Shown: positions 24,479-36,946, counted from the stretch's first letter. The stretch: 64,000 bases of DNA from CADEDH01 sp965216205 (GCA_965216205.1 OZ244139.1:5890001-5954000); one strand, 5' to 3'. The notes: generated by a model not told the origin, from the letters alone. Made by a program: numbers and translations.

Positions 24479-24560
24479 GCTGCGCCCCTCGGGGAGGCCT
24501 ACCCCGGCCCGTCCACTGTCACACCCGTCGGTCATGATGGGGCAAAGGGGGCAGTGCATC

Positions 24561-24914
24561 ATGACCATCCAGTCCGACCAGTTGATCAGCCTCGGCTACG
24601 GCCGCTTCGTGCGGTCCGACGAGGTGGTGGCGATCGAACCGATCGACGAGGACCGTGGGCCGGGGCGGCGGACCAAGGTCTGGGTTCGTGGTCTGTCGGC
24701 CCCGCTGATCGCGTCGCGGTCGGAGCGGGCCATCACCGATGACTTGTTGACCCGTGCCGACGACCTCGCCCACCTCCGCGAGCTGCGGAACGCGTTGCGC
24801 TCCATCGCCCGACGGCTCGAGGAGGTCCCGGCCGTTCTCGGTCGGGTCATTCGGGAGGAGTCGGGGGTCGACGTGGAGGCGCTGGCGGAGGAGGCGGCCA
24901 GGATCGCCGGCTGA
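24561..24914 (+). CDS. Small protein with RemA-like N-terminus
   Basis: The 117-residue protein begins with LISLGYGRFVRSDEVVAIEPI, resembling the start of the RemA/DUF370 fold (LINIGFGN...ANRIIAI). A basic strand (TKVWVRGLSAPLIASRSERAI) follows, then a helical, coiled-coil-like C-terminus. I take the ATG at 24561, with AAAGGGGG upstream, rather than one nine codons earlier. If the likeness holds it would be a small DNA-binding or regulatory protein; confidence in that is low. It stands alone between the P450 and hyuB. Confidence 0.7.
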   Translation: MTIQSDQLISLGYGRFVRSDEVVAIEPIDEDRGPGRRTKVWVRGLSAPLIASRSERAITDDLLTRADDLAHLRELRNALRSIARRLEEVPAVLGRVIREESGVDVEALAEEAARIAG

Positions 24915-24973
24915 CCTCCACCGCGCCTGATCCGGCAGCCGACGCGACGTCCGGCGACGTCCGGCGACGTCGA

Positions 24974-26584
24974 TCAGTCGGCGAGGCCCGCCGCCCGGTC
25001 GGCCTCGGCGGCCGCTGGATCGCGCTCGGCCGGGTCGCCGAACCCGCCACCGCCCGGGAACTCCATGATCAGGCGCTCACCGGCGGGGATGTCGCTGCGA
25101 CCCAACGGCTTCACCCGCTCACCGGACGACAGGCGGAGCCCACCGACCGCGCCCGGACCGCCGCCGGCGCGACCCCGGGCGGGATTGACCGTCCGCTCGT
25201 AGGTGGCGCTGATCGTGAATGATCGACCCTCCCGGTTGCCGAGCTCGATGACCTGACCGTGGCCGCCCCGGAACCGACCCTCGCCGCCCGAATTCGGTCG
25301 GAGCTCCTTGCGCCAGAACACGATCGGGCTGATCGCCTCGTTGATCTCCACCGGCATGTTCCGCACCCCGCTGGGGAACGCCGTGGCCGACAGACCGTCG
25401 GCGTAGGGGCGGGCGCCGGCGCCGCCGGAGTGGAAGCTCATGACCAGATACCGCTCGCCGCTCTCCCACGCCCCGCCCACCATGATGTTCCACAGCGACG
25501 ACGTCCCCTCGGCCGGGACCCGCTCGGGAAGGATCTTGGCCAGCGCCCCGAATACGGTGTCGGGCAGCATCTGCCCCACCACGTGCCGTACCTGGACCGG
25601 GGCCGGGTGGGGCGCGTTCAGGATCGTCCCCTCCGGGGCGGTGACCCGGACCACGCCGAGCGACCCGGTGTTGTTCGGCACGTCCGGCCCCACGATGCAA
25701 CGGACCCCGAACGACGTGTAGGCCACCGTGTAGGCGAGCGGCACGTTGATCCCCCACGTCGACTTCCGGCTCGTTCCGGTGAAGTCGACGTCGATCCCGG
25801 TCGGTCCGACCGTCATCGCGCAGACCAGCTCGATAGGCTCGTCGACCCCGTCGATCGTCATCGAGTTGCGCCACGTGCCATGGGGGAGGTCGGCGATCAG
25901 CCGGAGCATCGCCTCCTCCGAGCGGTCGATGATGTGGTCGGCGAGCTCGTCGAGGCGGCCCAGATTGAACTCGTCCATCATCTGCACCAGCCGCTCGGTG
26001 CCCCGCTCGTTGCACGCCACCAGCGAGTGCACGTCGCCATCGATCATGTCGGGGGCTCGGCTGTTGGCCCGCATGATCTTCAACAACGTCGGATCGATCC
26101 GACCGTCGGTGCCGAGCTTCAACAGCGGCAGATATAGGCCCTCATGGTAGATCTCGCGGCCCTCCATCGAGAAGCCGACACCGCCGACGTCGACCACGTG
26201 ACTCGTCGACGCGAACAGGGCGAGCACCCCATCCTCGGGTCGGTCTGGGTGGAACACGGGAGTGACGACCACGAAGTCGTAGAGATGGCCGGTGCCCTTC
26301 CACGGATCGTTGGTGAGGAACACGTCGCCGGGAGCCATCGTCTCCACCGGGAACTCGTCGAGGAAGTGCAGCACCGATGCCGCCATCGAGTTCACGTGAC
26401 CCGGGGTACCGGTGACCGATTGGGCCAGCATCCGACCCTGCGCGTCGAACACGCCGGCCGACAGATCGCCGGCCTCTCGGGTGGAGGTGGAGAAGCTGGC
26501 CCGCACCAGCACCTGAGCCTGCTCCTCGACGATGGCGATCAGCCGGTTCCACATCACCTGGTGATCGATCAGTCGCTTGCTCAT
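24974..26584 (-). CDS. hyuB: Hydantoinase B / oxoprolinase-type subunit
   Basis: This 536-residue HyuB-family subunit is the partner of HyuA in N-methylhydantoinase, 5-oxoprolinase or acetone-carboxylase-type ATP-dependent amidohydrolases. Family marks include ASFSTSTREAGDLSAGVFD, FLTNDPWKGTGHLYDFVVV, SRAPDMIDGDVHSLVAC and, near the end, GRAGGGPGA with a Gly-rich FPGGGGFGDP tail. Its ATG overlaps the hyuA stop by 4 bp. The substrate (hydantoin, 5-oxoproline or another lactam) cannot be told from sequence. Confidence 0.93.
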   Translation of the reverse strand: MSKRLIDHQVMWNRLIAIVEEQAQVLVRASFSTSTREAGDLSAGVFDAQGRMLAQSVTGTPGHVNSMAASVLHFLDEFPVETMAPGDVFLTNDPWKGTGHLYDFVVVTPVFHPDRPEDGVLALFASTSHVVDVGGVGFSMEGREIYHEGLYLPLLKLGTDGRIDPTLLKIMRANSRAPDMIDGDVHSLVACNERGTERLVQMMDEFNLGRLDELADHIIDRSEEAMLRLIADLPHGTWRNSMTIDGVDEPIELVCAMTVGPTGIDVDFTGTSRKSTWGINVPLAYTVAYTSFGVRCIVGPDVPNNTGSLGVVRVTAPEGTILNAPHPAPVQVRHVVGQMLPDTVFGALAKILPERVPAEGTSSLWNIMVGGAWESGERYLVMSFHSGGAGARPYADGLSATAFPSGVRNMPVEINEAISPIVFWRKELRPNSGGEGRFRGGHGQVIELGNREGRSFTISATYERTVNPARGRAGGGPGAVGGLRLSSGERVKPLGRSDIPAGERLIMEFPGGGGFGDPAERDPAAAEADRAAGLAD

Positions 26585-28680
26585 CGCGCCTGCCCTTCGC
26601 TACTCGAGCGGGTCAGCACGAGGTAGTCACGGCCATCGACCCGCACCTCGAACTCCGGCGACACCACCGTGGTGGTCTGGTCCTCGACGATCAGGGCCGG
26701 TCCGTCGAACCGGTGGCCGGGCCGCAGATCGCGGCGGGCGATCACGGCCATCTCCACCCACCCCGCGTTGGCGTCGAGGACCCGCCGAGCAGCAGCAGCG
26801 TTTCGGGGGTAGGCGATCGGGTCGGGCTCGGTCACCTCGTCGGGGCTGGTCACCACCGTCGACGCCCGGAGGCGCCACGTCAGCACCTCGGCCGTCATGT
26901 CGGGGATGACCCGGGTGTACAGCGAGCGGTAGGTGCGGTCGAACGCCGCCAGCAGCTCGCGGTCGCTCCCGGGCCCGAACCGTTCGACGGGCACCGACAC
27001 GTCGATCTCGTGGCCCTGACCCCGGTACCGCATCGACGCGTGCAGCGTCTCGACGATCGGGGCGTCGCTCACGGCGGCCTCCACCACCGTGCGGGCCTCG
27101 GCCCGGAGCTCGTCGACCACGGCGTTGACCGCGTCGTGGTCGAAGGCGTCGCTGAGGGGCTGGTGGCAGGTTCGCACGAGCTCGTAGGAGACTGGCGCCA
27201 GGAGGAACCCGATCGCCGAGCCGACGCCGGCCCCCGGTGGCACCAGCACCGTGTCGATCCCCAACCGGTCGGCCAGCCGGCAGGCGTGTAGTGGAGCGGC
27301 CCCGCCGAACGCCACCATCGCCCCGCCGCCGAGGTCACGCCCCCGCTCCACGGCGTGGACCCGTGCGGCGTTGGCCATCTGCTCGGCCACGATCTCGCCC
27401 ACCCCGATCACCGCGTCGTCGAGCTCCACCGAGAGCGGCCCCGCCACCCCGTCGGCCAGGGCGTCGCGGGCGGCGTCGACGTCGAGGGTGAGCTCGCCGC
27501 CGGCGAAGTGGTCGGCGCTGATCCGGCCGGCGAGCACGTCGGCGTCGGTCACGCACGGGTCGGCCCCGCCTCGTCCGTAGGCCGCGGGGCCCGGCTCGCT
27601 GCCGGCCGACTCCGGACCCACCGAGATCCGCCCGAGCTGATCGACCGACGCGATCGAGCCGCCGCCGGCCCCGATCTCCACGAGGTCGATCACCGGGATC
27701 CGCAACGGGAGCCCGCTGCCCTTCAGGAAGCGGTAGACCCTGGCCACCTCGAACTCTCTCGACGTGGCCGGCTCCCCGTCGGTGAGGAGGCACAGCTTTG
27801 CGGTGGTGCCGCCCATGTCGAAGCTGAGGAGATCGCTGAGCCCGTGCTCGGCCGCCACCTGCGACGCCAGCAGCGCTCCGCCGGCCGGCCCGCTCTCCAC
27901 CAGACCGATCGGGGCCCGGATGGCGGTGTCGAGGGTGCAGAGCCCGCCGTTGCTCACCATCAGCAGCAAGGGAGCGCCGATGCCGAGCTTGGCCAGGCGC
28001 TCGTCGAGGTCGGCGAGGTAGGCCGCCATCAGCGGCTGGATGTAGGCGTTGGCGCACGCGGTGGACAGGCGCTCGTACTCCCGGATCTCGGCACACACGT
28101 CGGACGACAGCGTCACCGCCACCTCGGGCAAGTCCTCGGCGAGGAGGTCGCGCACCTGCCGCTCGTGGGTCGGGTCGACGTAGCTGTGGAGGAACCCGAC
28201 CGCTACGCTCTCCACCCCCTCGGACTGCAGGGTGGGGACCAGCGCCCGGACGGCGTCGAGGTCGAGGGGGACGAGCACGTCACCGTTGGCCGCCAGCCGC
28301 TCGGGGACGCCGAGCCGACGGTGGCGGGGCACCAGCGGTTCCGGCCGCTCCATCGCCAGGTCGTACTGCTCGAACCGGTTCTCGTGGGCCATCGCCACCG
28401 AGTCGCGGAAGCCCTCGGTGGTGAGCAGCGCCGTCGTCGCCCCCCGCCGTTCGATCAGGGCGTTGGTGGCGAGCGTCGTGCCGTGCACCACCAGATCGAC
28501 CTCGGCCGCGTCCACCCCGGCCTCGGCCAGCACCCGCTCCACCCCATCGAGGACGGCGTCGGCCGGTGCTTGGGGCGTGGTCAAGATCTTGGTGGTGAAC
28601 CGCTCGCCCGCACCCAGCTCGAGCACCACATCGGTGAACGTGCCGCCGATGTCGGCTGCAAGTCGTACCGGTCCGTCCAT
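26581..28680 (-). CDS. hyuA: Hydantoinase A / oxoprolinase-type ATPase subunit
   Basis: The 699-residue HyuA subunit has an actin-like ATPase fold: LAADIGGTFTDVVLE phosphate loop, VVHGTTLATNALIERRG, LSFDMGGTTAKLCL and VEIGAGGGSIA. It phosphorylates the substrate carbonyl before hydrolysis by HyuB. TACCGT (28688-28693) ends 7 nt before the ATG, so the operon is probably leaderless. It is divergent from tadA, whose own -10 box lies within the same 40-bp gap, so the two promoters face away from each other almost back to back. Confidence 0.94.
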   Translation of the reverse strand: MDGPVRLAADIGGTFTDVVLELGAGERFTTKILTTPQAPADAVLDGVERVLAEAGVDAAEVDLVVHGTTLATNALIERRGATTALLTTEGFRDSVAMAHENRFEQYDLAMERPEPLVPRHRRLGVPERLAANGDVLVPLDLDAVRALVPTLQSEGVESVAVGFLHSYVDPTHERQVRDLLAEDLPEVAVTLSSDVCAEIREYERLSTACANAYIQPLMAAYLADLDERLAKLGIGAPLLLMVSNGGLCTLDTAIRAPIGLVESGPAGGALLASQVAAEHGLSDLLSFDMGGTTAKLCLLTDGEPATSREFEVARVYRFLKGSGLPLRIPVIDLVEIGAGGGSIASVDQLGRISVGPESAGSEPGPAAYGRGGADPCVTDADVLAGRISADHFAGGELTLDVDAARDALADGVAGPLSVELDDAVIGVGEIVAEQMANAARVHAVERGRDLGGGAMVAFGGAAPLHACRLADRLGIDTVLVPPGAGVGSAIGFLLAPVSYELVRTCHQPLSDAFDHDAVNAVVDELRAEARTVVEAAVSDAPIVETLHASMRYRGQGHEIDVSVPVERFGPGSDRELLAAFDRTYRSLYTRVIPDMTAEVLTWRLRASTVVTSPDEVTEPDPIAYPRNAAAARRVLDANAGWVEMAVIARRDLRPGHRFDGPALIVEDQTTTVVSPEFEVRVDGRDYLVLTRSSSEGQAR

Positions 28681-28720
28681 CGCCCAAACGGTAGTCGTGT
28701 TCCGCGGCTAGGGTCTCGCC

Positions 28721-29167
28721 GTGACCGACGACGAGCTCATGGGCCTCGCCATCGCCGAGGCCAAGCGAGCCCTCGACCACGGCGACGTACCGGTGGGTGC
28801 GGTGATCGCCCGCAACGGTGAGCTCCTGGCGAGCCGACACAACGAGCGAGAGCTCACCGGCGACCCCACCGCCCACGCCGAGGTGCTGGCGATCCGCGAC
28901 GCGGCCGAATCGATCGGGAGCTGGCGGCTCGACGGGTGCACGCTCGTGGCCACCCTCGAGCCGTGCGTGATGTGCGGCGGCGCGCTCCTCAACGCCCGGG
29001 TCGACCGGCTCGTCTACGGCGCAGCCGACATGGCCGCCGGGGCGTGCCTCAGCCTCTACAACGTCTGTGACGACCCTCGGCTCAACCACCGCCTCGACGT
29101 GGCCGCCGGCCTTCGGGCCGACGAGTGCGCGTCGCTCCTCACCGACTTCTTCGACGCCCGCCGCTGA
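28721..29167 (+). CDS. tadA: tRNA-specific adenosine deaminase
   Basis: This deaminates A34 of tRNA-Arg(ACG) to inosine. The 148-residue protein has the zinc/catalytic motif HAEVLAI (His and Glu) and PCVMCGGALL (two Cys ligands), with the substrate loop NERELTGDPTAHAE typical of TadA rather than cytosine deaminases. The GTG start has TAGGGT (28709-28714) ending 6 nt upstream and no Shine-Dalgarno site. It is convergent with the enoyl-CoA hydratase gene across a long inverted repeat. Confidence 0.95.
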   Translation: MTDDELMGLAIAEAKRALDHGDVPVGAVIARNGELLASRHNERELTGDPTAHAEVLAIRDAAESIGSWRLDGCTLVATLEPCVMCGGALLNARVDRLVYGAADMAAGACLSLYNVCDDPRLNHRLDVAAGLRADECASLLTDFFDARR

Positions 29168-29228
29168 TCTCGCAACCCGTCTCGTCGCCCGTCTCCGATG
29201 CGGAGGGGTCCCTTGGGATGCTGCCGAA

Positions 29229-29298
29229 GTTCCACGTTGTTGCGACAACGAGCTGCCGAGCTCCGGAGCTGCGTGTGCTTGTCGCAACTACGTGGAAC
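29229..29298. repeat. 20-bp inverted repeat (large hairpin) between tadA and enoyl-CoA hydratase
   Basis: Arms 29229-29248 and 29279-29298 are complementary over 20 bp with one mismatch (GTTCCACGT and GTTGCGACAA blocks). The 30-nt loop itself contains the palindrome AGCTCCGGAGCT. The arms are about half A/T, against a much more GC-rich neighbourhood. It sits in a 209-bp convergent gap, so it may be a bidirectional terminator, but the size and composition also suit a non-autonomous mobile palindrome. Confidence 0.85.
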
Positions 29299-29376
29299 AA
29301 CTGCTCGCACGGCAACCCCACCCCACATCGAGCCGTCCGCAGGGGGAAGAAGTTCGAGGGCGGGCTGCTCAGCCGG

Positions 29377-30156
29377 TCAGCGTTCGTCGCCGGTCCAGGT
29401 CGGCTTGCGCTTCTCCGCCCAGGCCTTGCGACCCTCGGCCACGTCGGGCGTGGCGTTGGCCACTTTGCGCATGGTCTCACCGAAGCGGACCGCTTCGATC
29501 CAGCCCATCTCCCTGGCCCGCCACGCCACCTCCTTGGTTGCCCGCTGGGCGATGGGAGCGGCCTCGGTGAGGGTCCGGGCCCACGCGTTGGCCTCGGCCA
29601 TCAGGTCGTCGTGGGCGACCACCTTCCACACGAGCCCGACCTCCTGGGCCCGCTCGGCCGACATCGGCTTGCCCGTCAGCAGCAGCTCCATCGCGTTGGC
29701 CCACGGCAGCCGCTGTGGCATCCGGATCGCGCCCACGATCGTCGGCACGCCGATCGACACCTCGGGGTAGGCGAACGTCGCCTGGTCGCTGGCGATCACG
29801 AAGTCGCAGAACGACACGCCGGTCAAGCCGTAGCCGATGCACGGCCCGTTGACCGCAGCGATCGTCGGCTTGAACAGCTCCATCCCGCTCTCGAACGAGT
29901 TGATCGTGGGCTTCTCCCAGAACGTGCCGCCGAACACGCCGACCGAGCCGGCGCCGTCCTTCAGGTCCGCCCCCGCGGAGAACGTGTTGCCCACCGCGGT
30001 GAGGATCCCGACCCAGGCGTCGGTGTCGTCACGGAACCGGTCCCACGCCGCGTTCAGATCCTTGCGCAGCTCACCGTTGATCGCGTTCCTGGCCTCGGGC
30101 CGGTTCAGCGTGATCGTCGCGACGTGGTCTTCCAGCTCGTACAGCACCAGGCTCAT
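29377..30156 (-). CDS. Enoyl-CoA hydratase/isomerase family protein
   Basis: The 259-residue crotonase-fold protein has ITLNRPEARNAIN, the oxyanion-hole segment FSAGADLKDG and VNGPCIGYGLTG. At the usual catalytic Glu positions of hydratases it reads FAYPEVSIGVPTIVG, so a single Glu is kept and the reaction could be hydration, isomerisation or hydrolysis of a CoA ester. TAACGT (30163-30168) ends 6 nt upstream of the ATG, indicating leaderless transcription. It follows the AlkD-like gene by 22 bp on the same strand. Confidence 0.88.
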   Translation of the reverse strand: MSLVLYELEDHVATITLNRPEARNAINGELRKDLNAAWDRFRDDTDAWVGILTAVGNTFSAGADLKDGAGSVGVFGGTFWEKPTINSFESGMELFKPTIAAVNGPCIGYGLTGVSFCDFVIASDQATFAYPEVSIGVPTIVGAIRMPQRLPWANAMELLLTGKPMSAERAQEVGLVWKVVAHDDLMAEANAWARTLTEAAPIAQRATKEVAWRAREMGWIEAVRFGETMRKVANATPDVAEGRKAWAEKRKPTWTGDER

Positions 30157-30178
30157 GGCCGCACGTTAGTCGCAGCGG

Positions 30179-30874
30179 TCAGAGGCGCTTCAACGCCTCG
30201 CGCTTCGTCAGCCCCGACAACCGCTCGTCGCGGCTCGCCACGTAGGACCGGACGGCGTCGGGGTCGACCCGGCCGTACTGGCGGAGCGCCCACCCGATCG
30301 CCTTGCGGATGAAGAACTCGGTGTCACCGGCTCGCCGGTCGGCGTAGCGGAACAGGCGGTCGGCGTCGGTCCGCTCCTTGTAGCCGAGCTGGTGGATGAT
30401 CGCGGTGCGGGCCAGCCAGATGTCGTCGTCGCCGATCCAGTCGTCCATCACCGCCGCCAGGTCCGGGTGGGCGGCGATCAGTGGGCCGACGGTGTGGGCG
30501 GCCAGGCTGTCGACCGTGTCCCACCACGACTTCGTGGTGATCAGCTCCTCGAGATCGGCGAGATGTCCGGGATCGAGGAGCGAGACGTGCTTGCGGAGCG
30601 CGTCGGCCGCCACGTACTGCACCTCCCGTTCCGGCAAGGCCCAGCAGGCCTCGGCGAAGGCGATCAGGCCGTCGCCGTCGGTGTCGGCCAGCGCGGTCAG
30701 CGTCGGCTTCTGCGCCGCTCGGCGATCCTTGGCGATCACCCCGAAGAAGGGGAAGTGGTCCTTCATGTAGGCCGCCATCTGCTCGGCCCGGTCGCGGTCG
30801 GCGAGCGCAGCCAGCGATTGGCGAGCGTCGGCGGCAATCCGGGCGGGGTCGTCAGCGGTCGGGTGCTCGTGCAC
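30179..30874 (-). CDS. AlkD-like DNA alkylation repair (HEAT-repeat) protein
   Basis: The 231-residue helical protein matches the DNA alkylation repair family: MKDHFPFFGVIAKDRR, WALPEREVQYVAADAL, TKSWWDTVDSLAAHTVGPL, WIGDDDIWLARTAIIHQLGYK and EFFIRKAIGWALRQYGRVDP. The WWDTVD and FIRKAIGWALRQY segments are hallmarks of the AlkD group, which excises N3- and N7-alkylpurines. The start codon (GTG at 30874) has no clear ribosome site, so the first ten residues are uncertain. Confidence 0.9.
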   Translation of the reverse strand: MHEHPTADDPARIAADARQSLAALADRDRAEQMAAYMKDHFPFFGVIAKDRRAAQKPTLTALADTDGDGLIAFAEACWALPEREVQYVAADALRKHVSLLDPGHLADLEELITTKSWWDTVDSLAAHTVGPLIAAHPDLAAVMDDWIGDDDIWLARTAIIHQLGYKERTDADRLFRYADRRAGDTEFFIRKAIGWALRQYGRVDPDAVRSYVASRDERLSGLTKREALKRL

Positions 30875-30966
30875 CAGGCGATCGTGCTCGCCAGCTCGCC
30901 GGTGGTCAACCGTCGGCCGCGCTCGTCTGCGAGCCGAAACCCGTCGTGACGTCGACGACGGTCAGC

Positions 30967-30972
30967 TAGCCT
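30967..30972 (+). promoter_or_regulatory. -10 box of tRNA-Ser(CGA)
   Basis: TAGCCT ends 7 nt before the first base of the mature tRNA at 30980, so transcription probably begins at or near the mature 5' end. This spacing calibrates the leaderless start sites described in the findings. Confidence 0.6.
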
Positions 30973-30979
30973 CGACTCC

Positions 30980-31066
30980 GGAAGGTTGCCAGAGCGGACG
31001 AATGGGGCGGCCTCGAAAGCCGTTGTGGCCTCCGGGTCACCAAGGGTTCGAATCCCTTACCTTCCG
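30980..31066 (+). tRNA. tRNA-Ser(CGA)
   Basis: The 87-nt cloverleaf has acceptor GGAAGGT/ACCTTCC with G discriminator, anticodon stem-loop GCGGC-CTCGAAA-GCCGT (anticodon CGA, reading UCG), a long variable arm and T-arm AAGGG-TTCGAAT-CCCTT. CCA is not encoded. The 200 nt between it and the carboxylase gene hold nothing else that I can identify. Confidence 0.96.
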
Positions 31067-31266
31067 CTCGAGGGTTACCCAGCGTGTAGCGGTCGGATCC
31101 CGTCCACCGCTCACCTGGGGAAACTCCAGCGACGTCGCCGTCGCGATCCCGCCCGCCGCCGCGGACCTGAGTGTCCGCTGTCTTCGTGCTGTCCGGTGAC
31201 GTCGTCTAGAAACGGAGGTTCGGGTTCCGACCCGATCGACACGAACACCTCCCGAGGAACGCATCC

Positions 31267-34731
<3,465 letters not shown>

Positions 34732-34782
34732 GTCGACCCCCGAACTCCTCGGCGCAAACCACGATGAAGTAGCGTCGCGCCC

Positions 34783-35352
34783 GTGGGGACGTCGGAGCCA
34801 CGAACGAGCGGGGTGGGCGATCAGCGCCTGGCTCGTCTCCTGCTCAAGGAGGAGATCACCGAGGTGCTCCACCACGAGGCCGACCTGCTCGACGAGGGTC
34901 GCTACGAGGACTGGCTCGCCCTCGTCGACGACGATGTCACCTACGCCATGCCCCTCCAGCTCAACGTCGCCCACGACCAGCGAGCGCGGGCGGCGACCCG
35001 GCCGGGTGAGGAGGTGTGCTGGATCGACGAGGGCAAGACGACCCTCACGATGCGGGTGGAGCAGCTCCGCACCGGGATCCACTGGGCCGAGGAGCCGCTG
35101 TCGCGGGTGAGTCACGTCGTGTCGAACATCCGCCTCCAGTCGGTCGAGCCCGATCCGTTCGATCCGGCGGAGGTGGAGGTGGGCTGCCGGTTCCTGGTGT
35201 ACCGCAACCGGGTGGCGGCCGAGACCGATCTGTGGGTCGGGCGACGCACCGATCGGTGGCGACGGACGGGCGACGAGTGGCGGCTCGCCCACCGACTCCT
35301 CCTGCTCGACCAGAACGTGCTGCTGGCCAAGAACCTGACGGTGCTGCTGTGA
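34783..35352 (+). CDS. Aromatic-ring-hydroxylating dioxygenase beta subunit
   Basis: The 189-residue protein has the SnoaL/NTF2-like small-subunit fold: ITEVLHHEADLLDEGRYEDWLALVDDDVTYAMPL, RVSHVVSNIRL and WRLAHRLLLLDQNVLLAKNLTVLL. Beta subunits are structural and stabilise the alpha3-beta3 oxygenase. The GTG start has TAGCGT (34770-34775) ending 7 nt upstream, so the operon appears leaderless. The alpha subunit follows 10 bp downstream, with a ferredoxin after it. Beta-before-alpha order is less common than alpha-beta. Confidence 0.9.
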   Translation: MGTSEPRTSGVGDQRLARLLLKEEITEVLHHEADLLDEGRYEDWLALVDDDVTYAMPLQLNVAHDQRARAATRPGEEVCWIDEGKTTLTMRVEQLRTGIHWAEEPLSRVSHVVSNIRLQSVEPDPFDPAEVEVGCRFLVYRNRVAAETDLWVGRRTDRWRRTGDEWRLAHRLLLLDQNVLLAKNLTVLL

Positions 35353-35362
35353 GGGTGCTGCT

Positions 35363-36742
35363 GTGGTGAGCGGGGTGAGCGGTCAGGACCGGTACCGGGT
35401 CGATCCCGACAAGGGGGTGATCAGCCGGGAGATCTTCGTCAGCCCCGACGTGTTCGACCAGGAGCTCGAGCAGATCTTCGCCCGTACCTGGCTGTTCGTG
35501 GGTCACGAGAGCCAGATCCCGGAACCGGGCGACTTCGTCACCTCGCGCATGGGCACCGAGTCGGTGCTGCTCACCCGCAGCTCCGACGGCGAGATACACG
35601 TGCTGCTCAACTCGTGCCGCCATCGGGGCATGAAGGTCTGCCGGTACGACGAGGGCAACACGTTCGACTTCGTGTGCCCCTACCACGGTTGGAGCTACTC
35701 CACCGACGGATCGCTGGTCTCGGTCGCCGGCGAGCTGTTCGGGGTGCCGCACTACCGGGCCGGCTACGGCGGCCAACTCGACCGGTCGCAGTGGGGCCTC
35801 GTGCCGGTGGCGAAGCTCGCCAACCACCACGGCCTGATCTTCGCCACGTGGGATCCCGACACCCCCGACTTCGACGACTACGTGGGCGGCTTCCGGTTCT
35901 GGCTCGACAACCTCGCCGCCTCCACCGCGGGGGAGCGGGGCCGGGTCAAAGCGCTCCACGGCGTGCAGAAGTGGCGGATCCGGGCGAACTGGAAGTTCGT
36001 GTCGGAGAACTTCCTCGGCGACAACTACCACGGCCCACCGTCCCACGCCTCGGTCGACGCCGTCGGCCTCGGCCCGGGCGGCAGGGACGCCCCCACCCGC
36101 CACGGCGCCAACGCCAAGCCCCGCTCGGTCGCCTCCACCAGCTTCCCCGACCTCGGCCACGGGGCCACCGGCTCGGCCGGCTACGGCTGGGAGTACCCGA
36201 CCTTCGCCGAACCGGAGATCGATGCCTTCTTCCAGCGCCGCTGGCAGGAGCGGCTCGCCCAGCTCGACGCCGACGAGCGACCGATCGGTGCCCTCGGACC
36301 GGCCACGCTGTTCCCGTCGATGTCGATGCACGCCGGGGCGTTCCCCCGGGCGTTGCTGGTGGCTCACCCGGTGGGTCCGACCGAGACGGAGGTGTGGCGG
36401 TGGTACCTGGTCGACGACGATCTGCCGCCCGACGTCGAGTCGTGGCTGCGACACTGGTACCTGCGGTACTCGGGACCGGCCGGTCTCGTCGAGCAGGACG
36501 ACATGGAGAACTGGGACTACGCCACCGAGGCCAGTCTCGGCACCATCGCCCGCCGCTACCCGTACAACTACCAGCTCGGCCTCGACATGGCCGCGCCGTC
36601 CGAGATTCTCAGCGACGCGGTGGAGTCGAGCTACAACATGACCGAGGAGAACGCCCGCAACTACTACCGGCGGTGGTCGGATCTGATGGCGGGCAAGCCG
36701 TGGTCGGCGTTGGCCCCCAACCTCGGACCCGAGGATCGATGA
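35363..36742 (+). CDS. Rieske non-heme iron dioxygenase alpha subunit
   Basis: The 459-residue catalytic subunit has the Rieske [2Fe-2S] ligands CRHRGMKVC and CPYHGWSY (C-x-H ... C-x2-H, about residues 87-110) and the mononuclear iron site ENFLGDNYHGPPSHASV with two His, plus a later Asp region NWDYATEAS. It would insert O2 into an aromatic or other unsaturated ring. The first residues (MVSGVSGQD) offer two further start codons. Its stop codon overlaps the ferredoxin ATG by 4 bp. No reductase gene is seen in the window. Confidence 0.94.
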   Translation: MVSGVSGQDRYRVDPDKGVISREIFVSPDVFDQELEQIFARTWLFVGHESQIPEPGDFVTSRMGTESVLLTRSSDGEIHVLLNSCRHRGMKVCRYDEGNTFDFVCPYHGWSYSTDGSLVSVAGELFGVPHYRAGYGGQLDRSQWGLVPVAKLANHHGLIFATWDPDTPDFDDYVGGFRFWLDNLAASTAGERGRVKALHGVQKWRIRANWKFVSENFLGDNYHGPPSHASVDAVGLGPGGRDAPTRHGANAKPRSVASTSFPDLGHGATGSAGYGWEYPTFAEPEIDAFFQRRWQERLAQLDADERPIGALGPATLFPSMSMHAGAFPRALLVAHPVGPTETEVWRWYLVDDDLPPDVESWLRHWYLRYSGPAGLVEQDDMENWDYATEASLGTIARRYPYNYQLGLDMAAPSEILSDAVESSYNMTEENARNYYRRWSDLMAGKPWSALAPNLGPEDR

Positions 36743-36942
36743 CGAGCCTCCGGGTGGTGGTCGACCGCGACCGGTGCGCCGGGTACGGCAACTGCCTCGA
36801 CGTCGCCCCCGACATCTTCGATCTCGACGACCACGACGTGGCGGTCGTGTCGGCGGACGAGTGGCCGGCCGATCGGGCCGACGACCTCGGCCAGGCGGTT
36901 CGCCGCTGCCCGCCCGACGCCATCACGGTGACCGAGATCTAG
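36739..36942 (+). CDS. 3Fe-4S ferredoxin
   Basis: The 67-residue protein is not a separate entry in simple long-frame scans but is clear: VDRDRCAGYGNCLDVAPDIF gives Cys-x5-Cys and RCPPDAI the third Cys-Pro, the pattern of single-cluster [3Fe-4S] ferredoxins that serve P450s and Rieske oxygenases. Its ATG overlaps the TGA of the alpha subunit (ATGA), so translation is coupled. It likely passes electrons to the dioxygenase, and might also serve the window's P450s. Confidence 0.9.
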   Translation: MTSLRVVVDRDRCAGYGNCLDVAPDIFDLDDHDVAVVSADEWPADRADDLGQAVRRCPPDAITVTEI

Positions 36943-36946
36943 AGCC

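Noticed and set aside
21839..24568. 909-residue minus-strand frame
   Set aside because: Only its C-terminal 379 residues form a sensible protein with a signal peptide; the rest is antisense to the P450 gene.
29229..29298. Integron attC site
   Set aside because: The inverted repeat lacks the RYYYAAC/GTTRRRY core pair, and no integron integrase or gene cassettes are seen.
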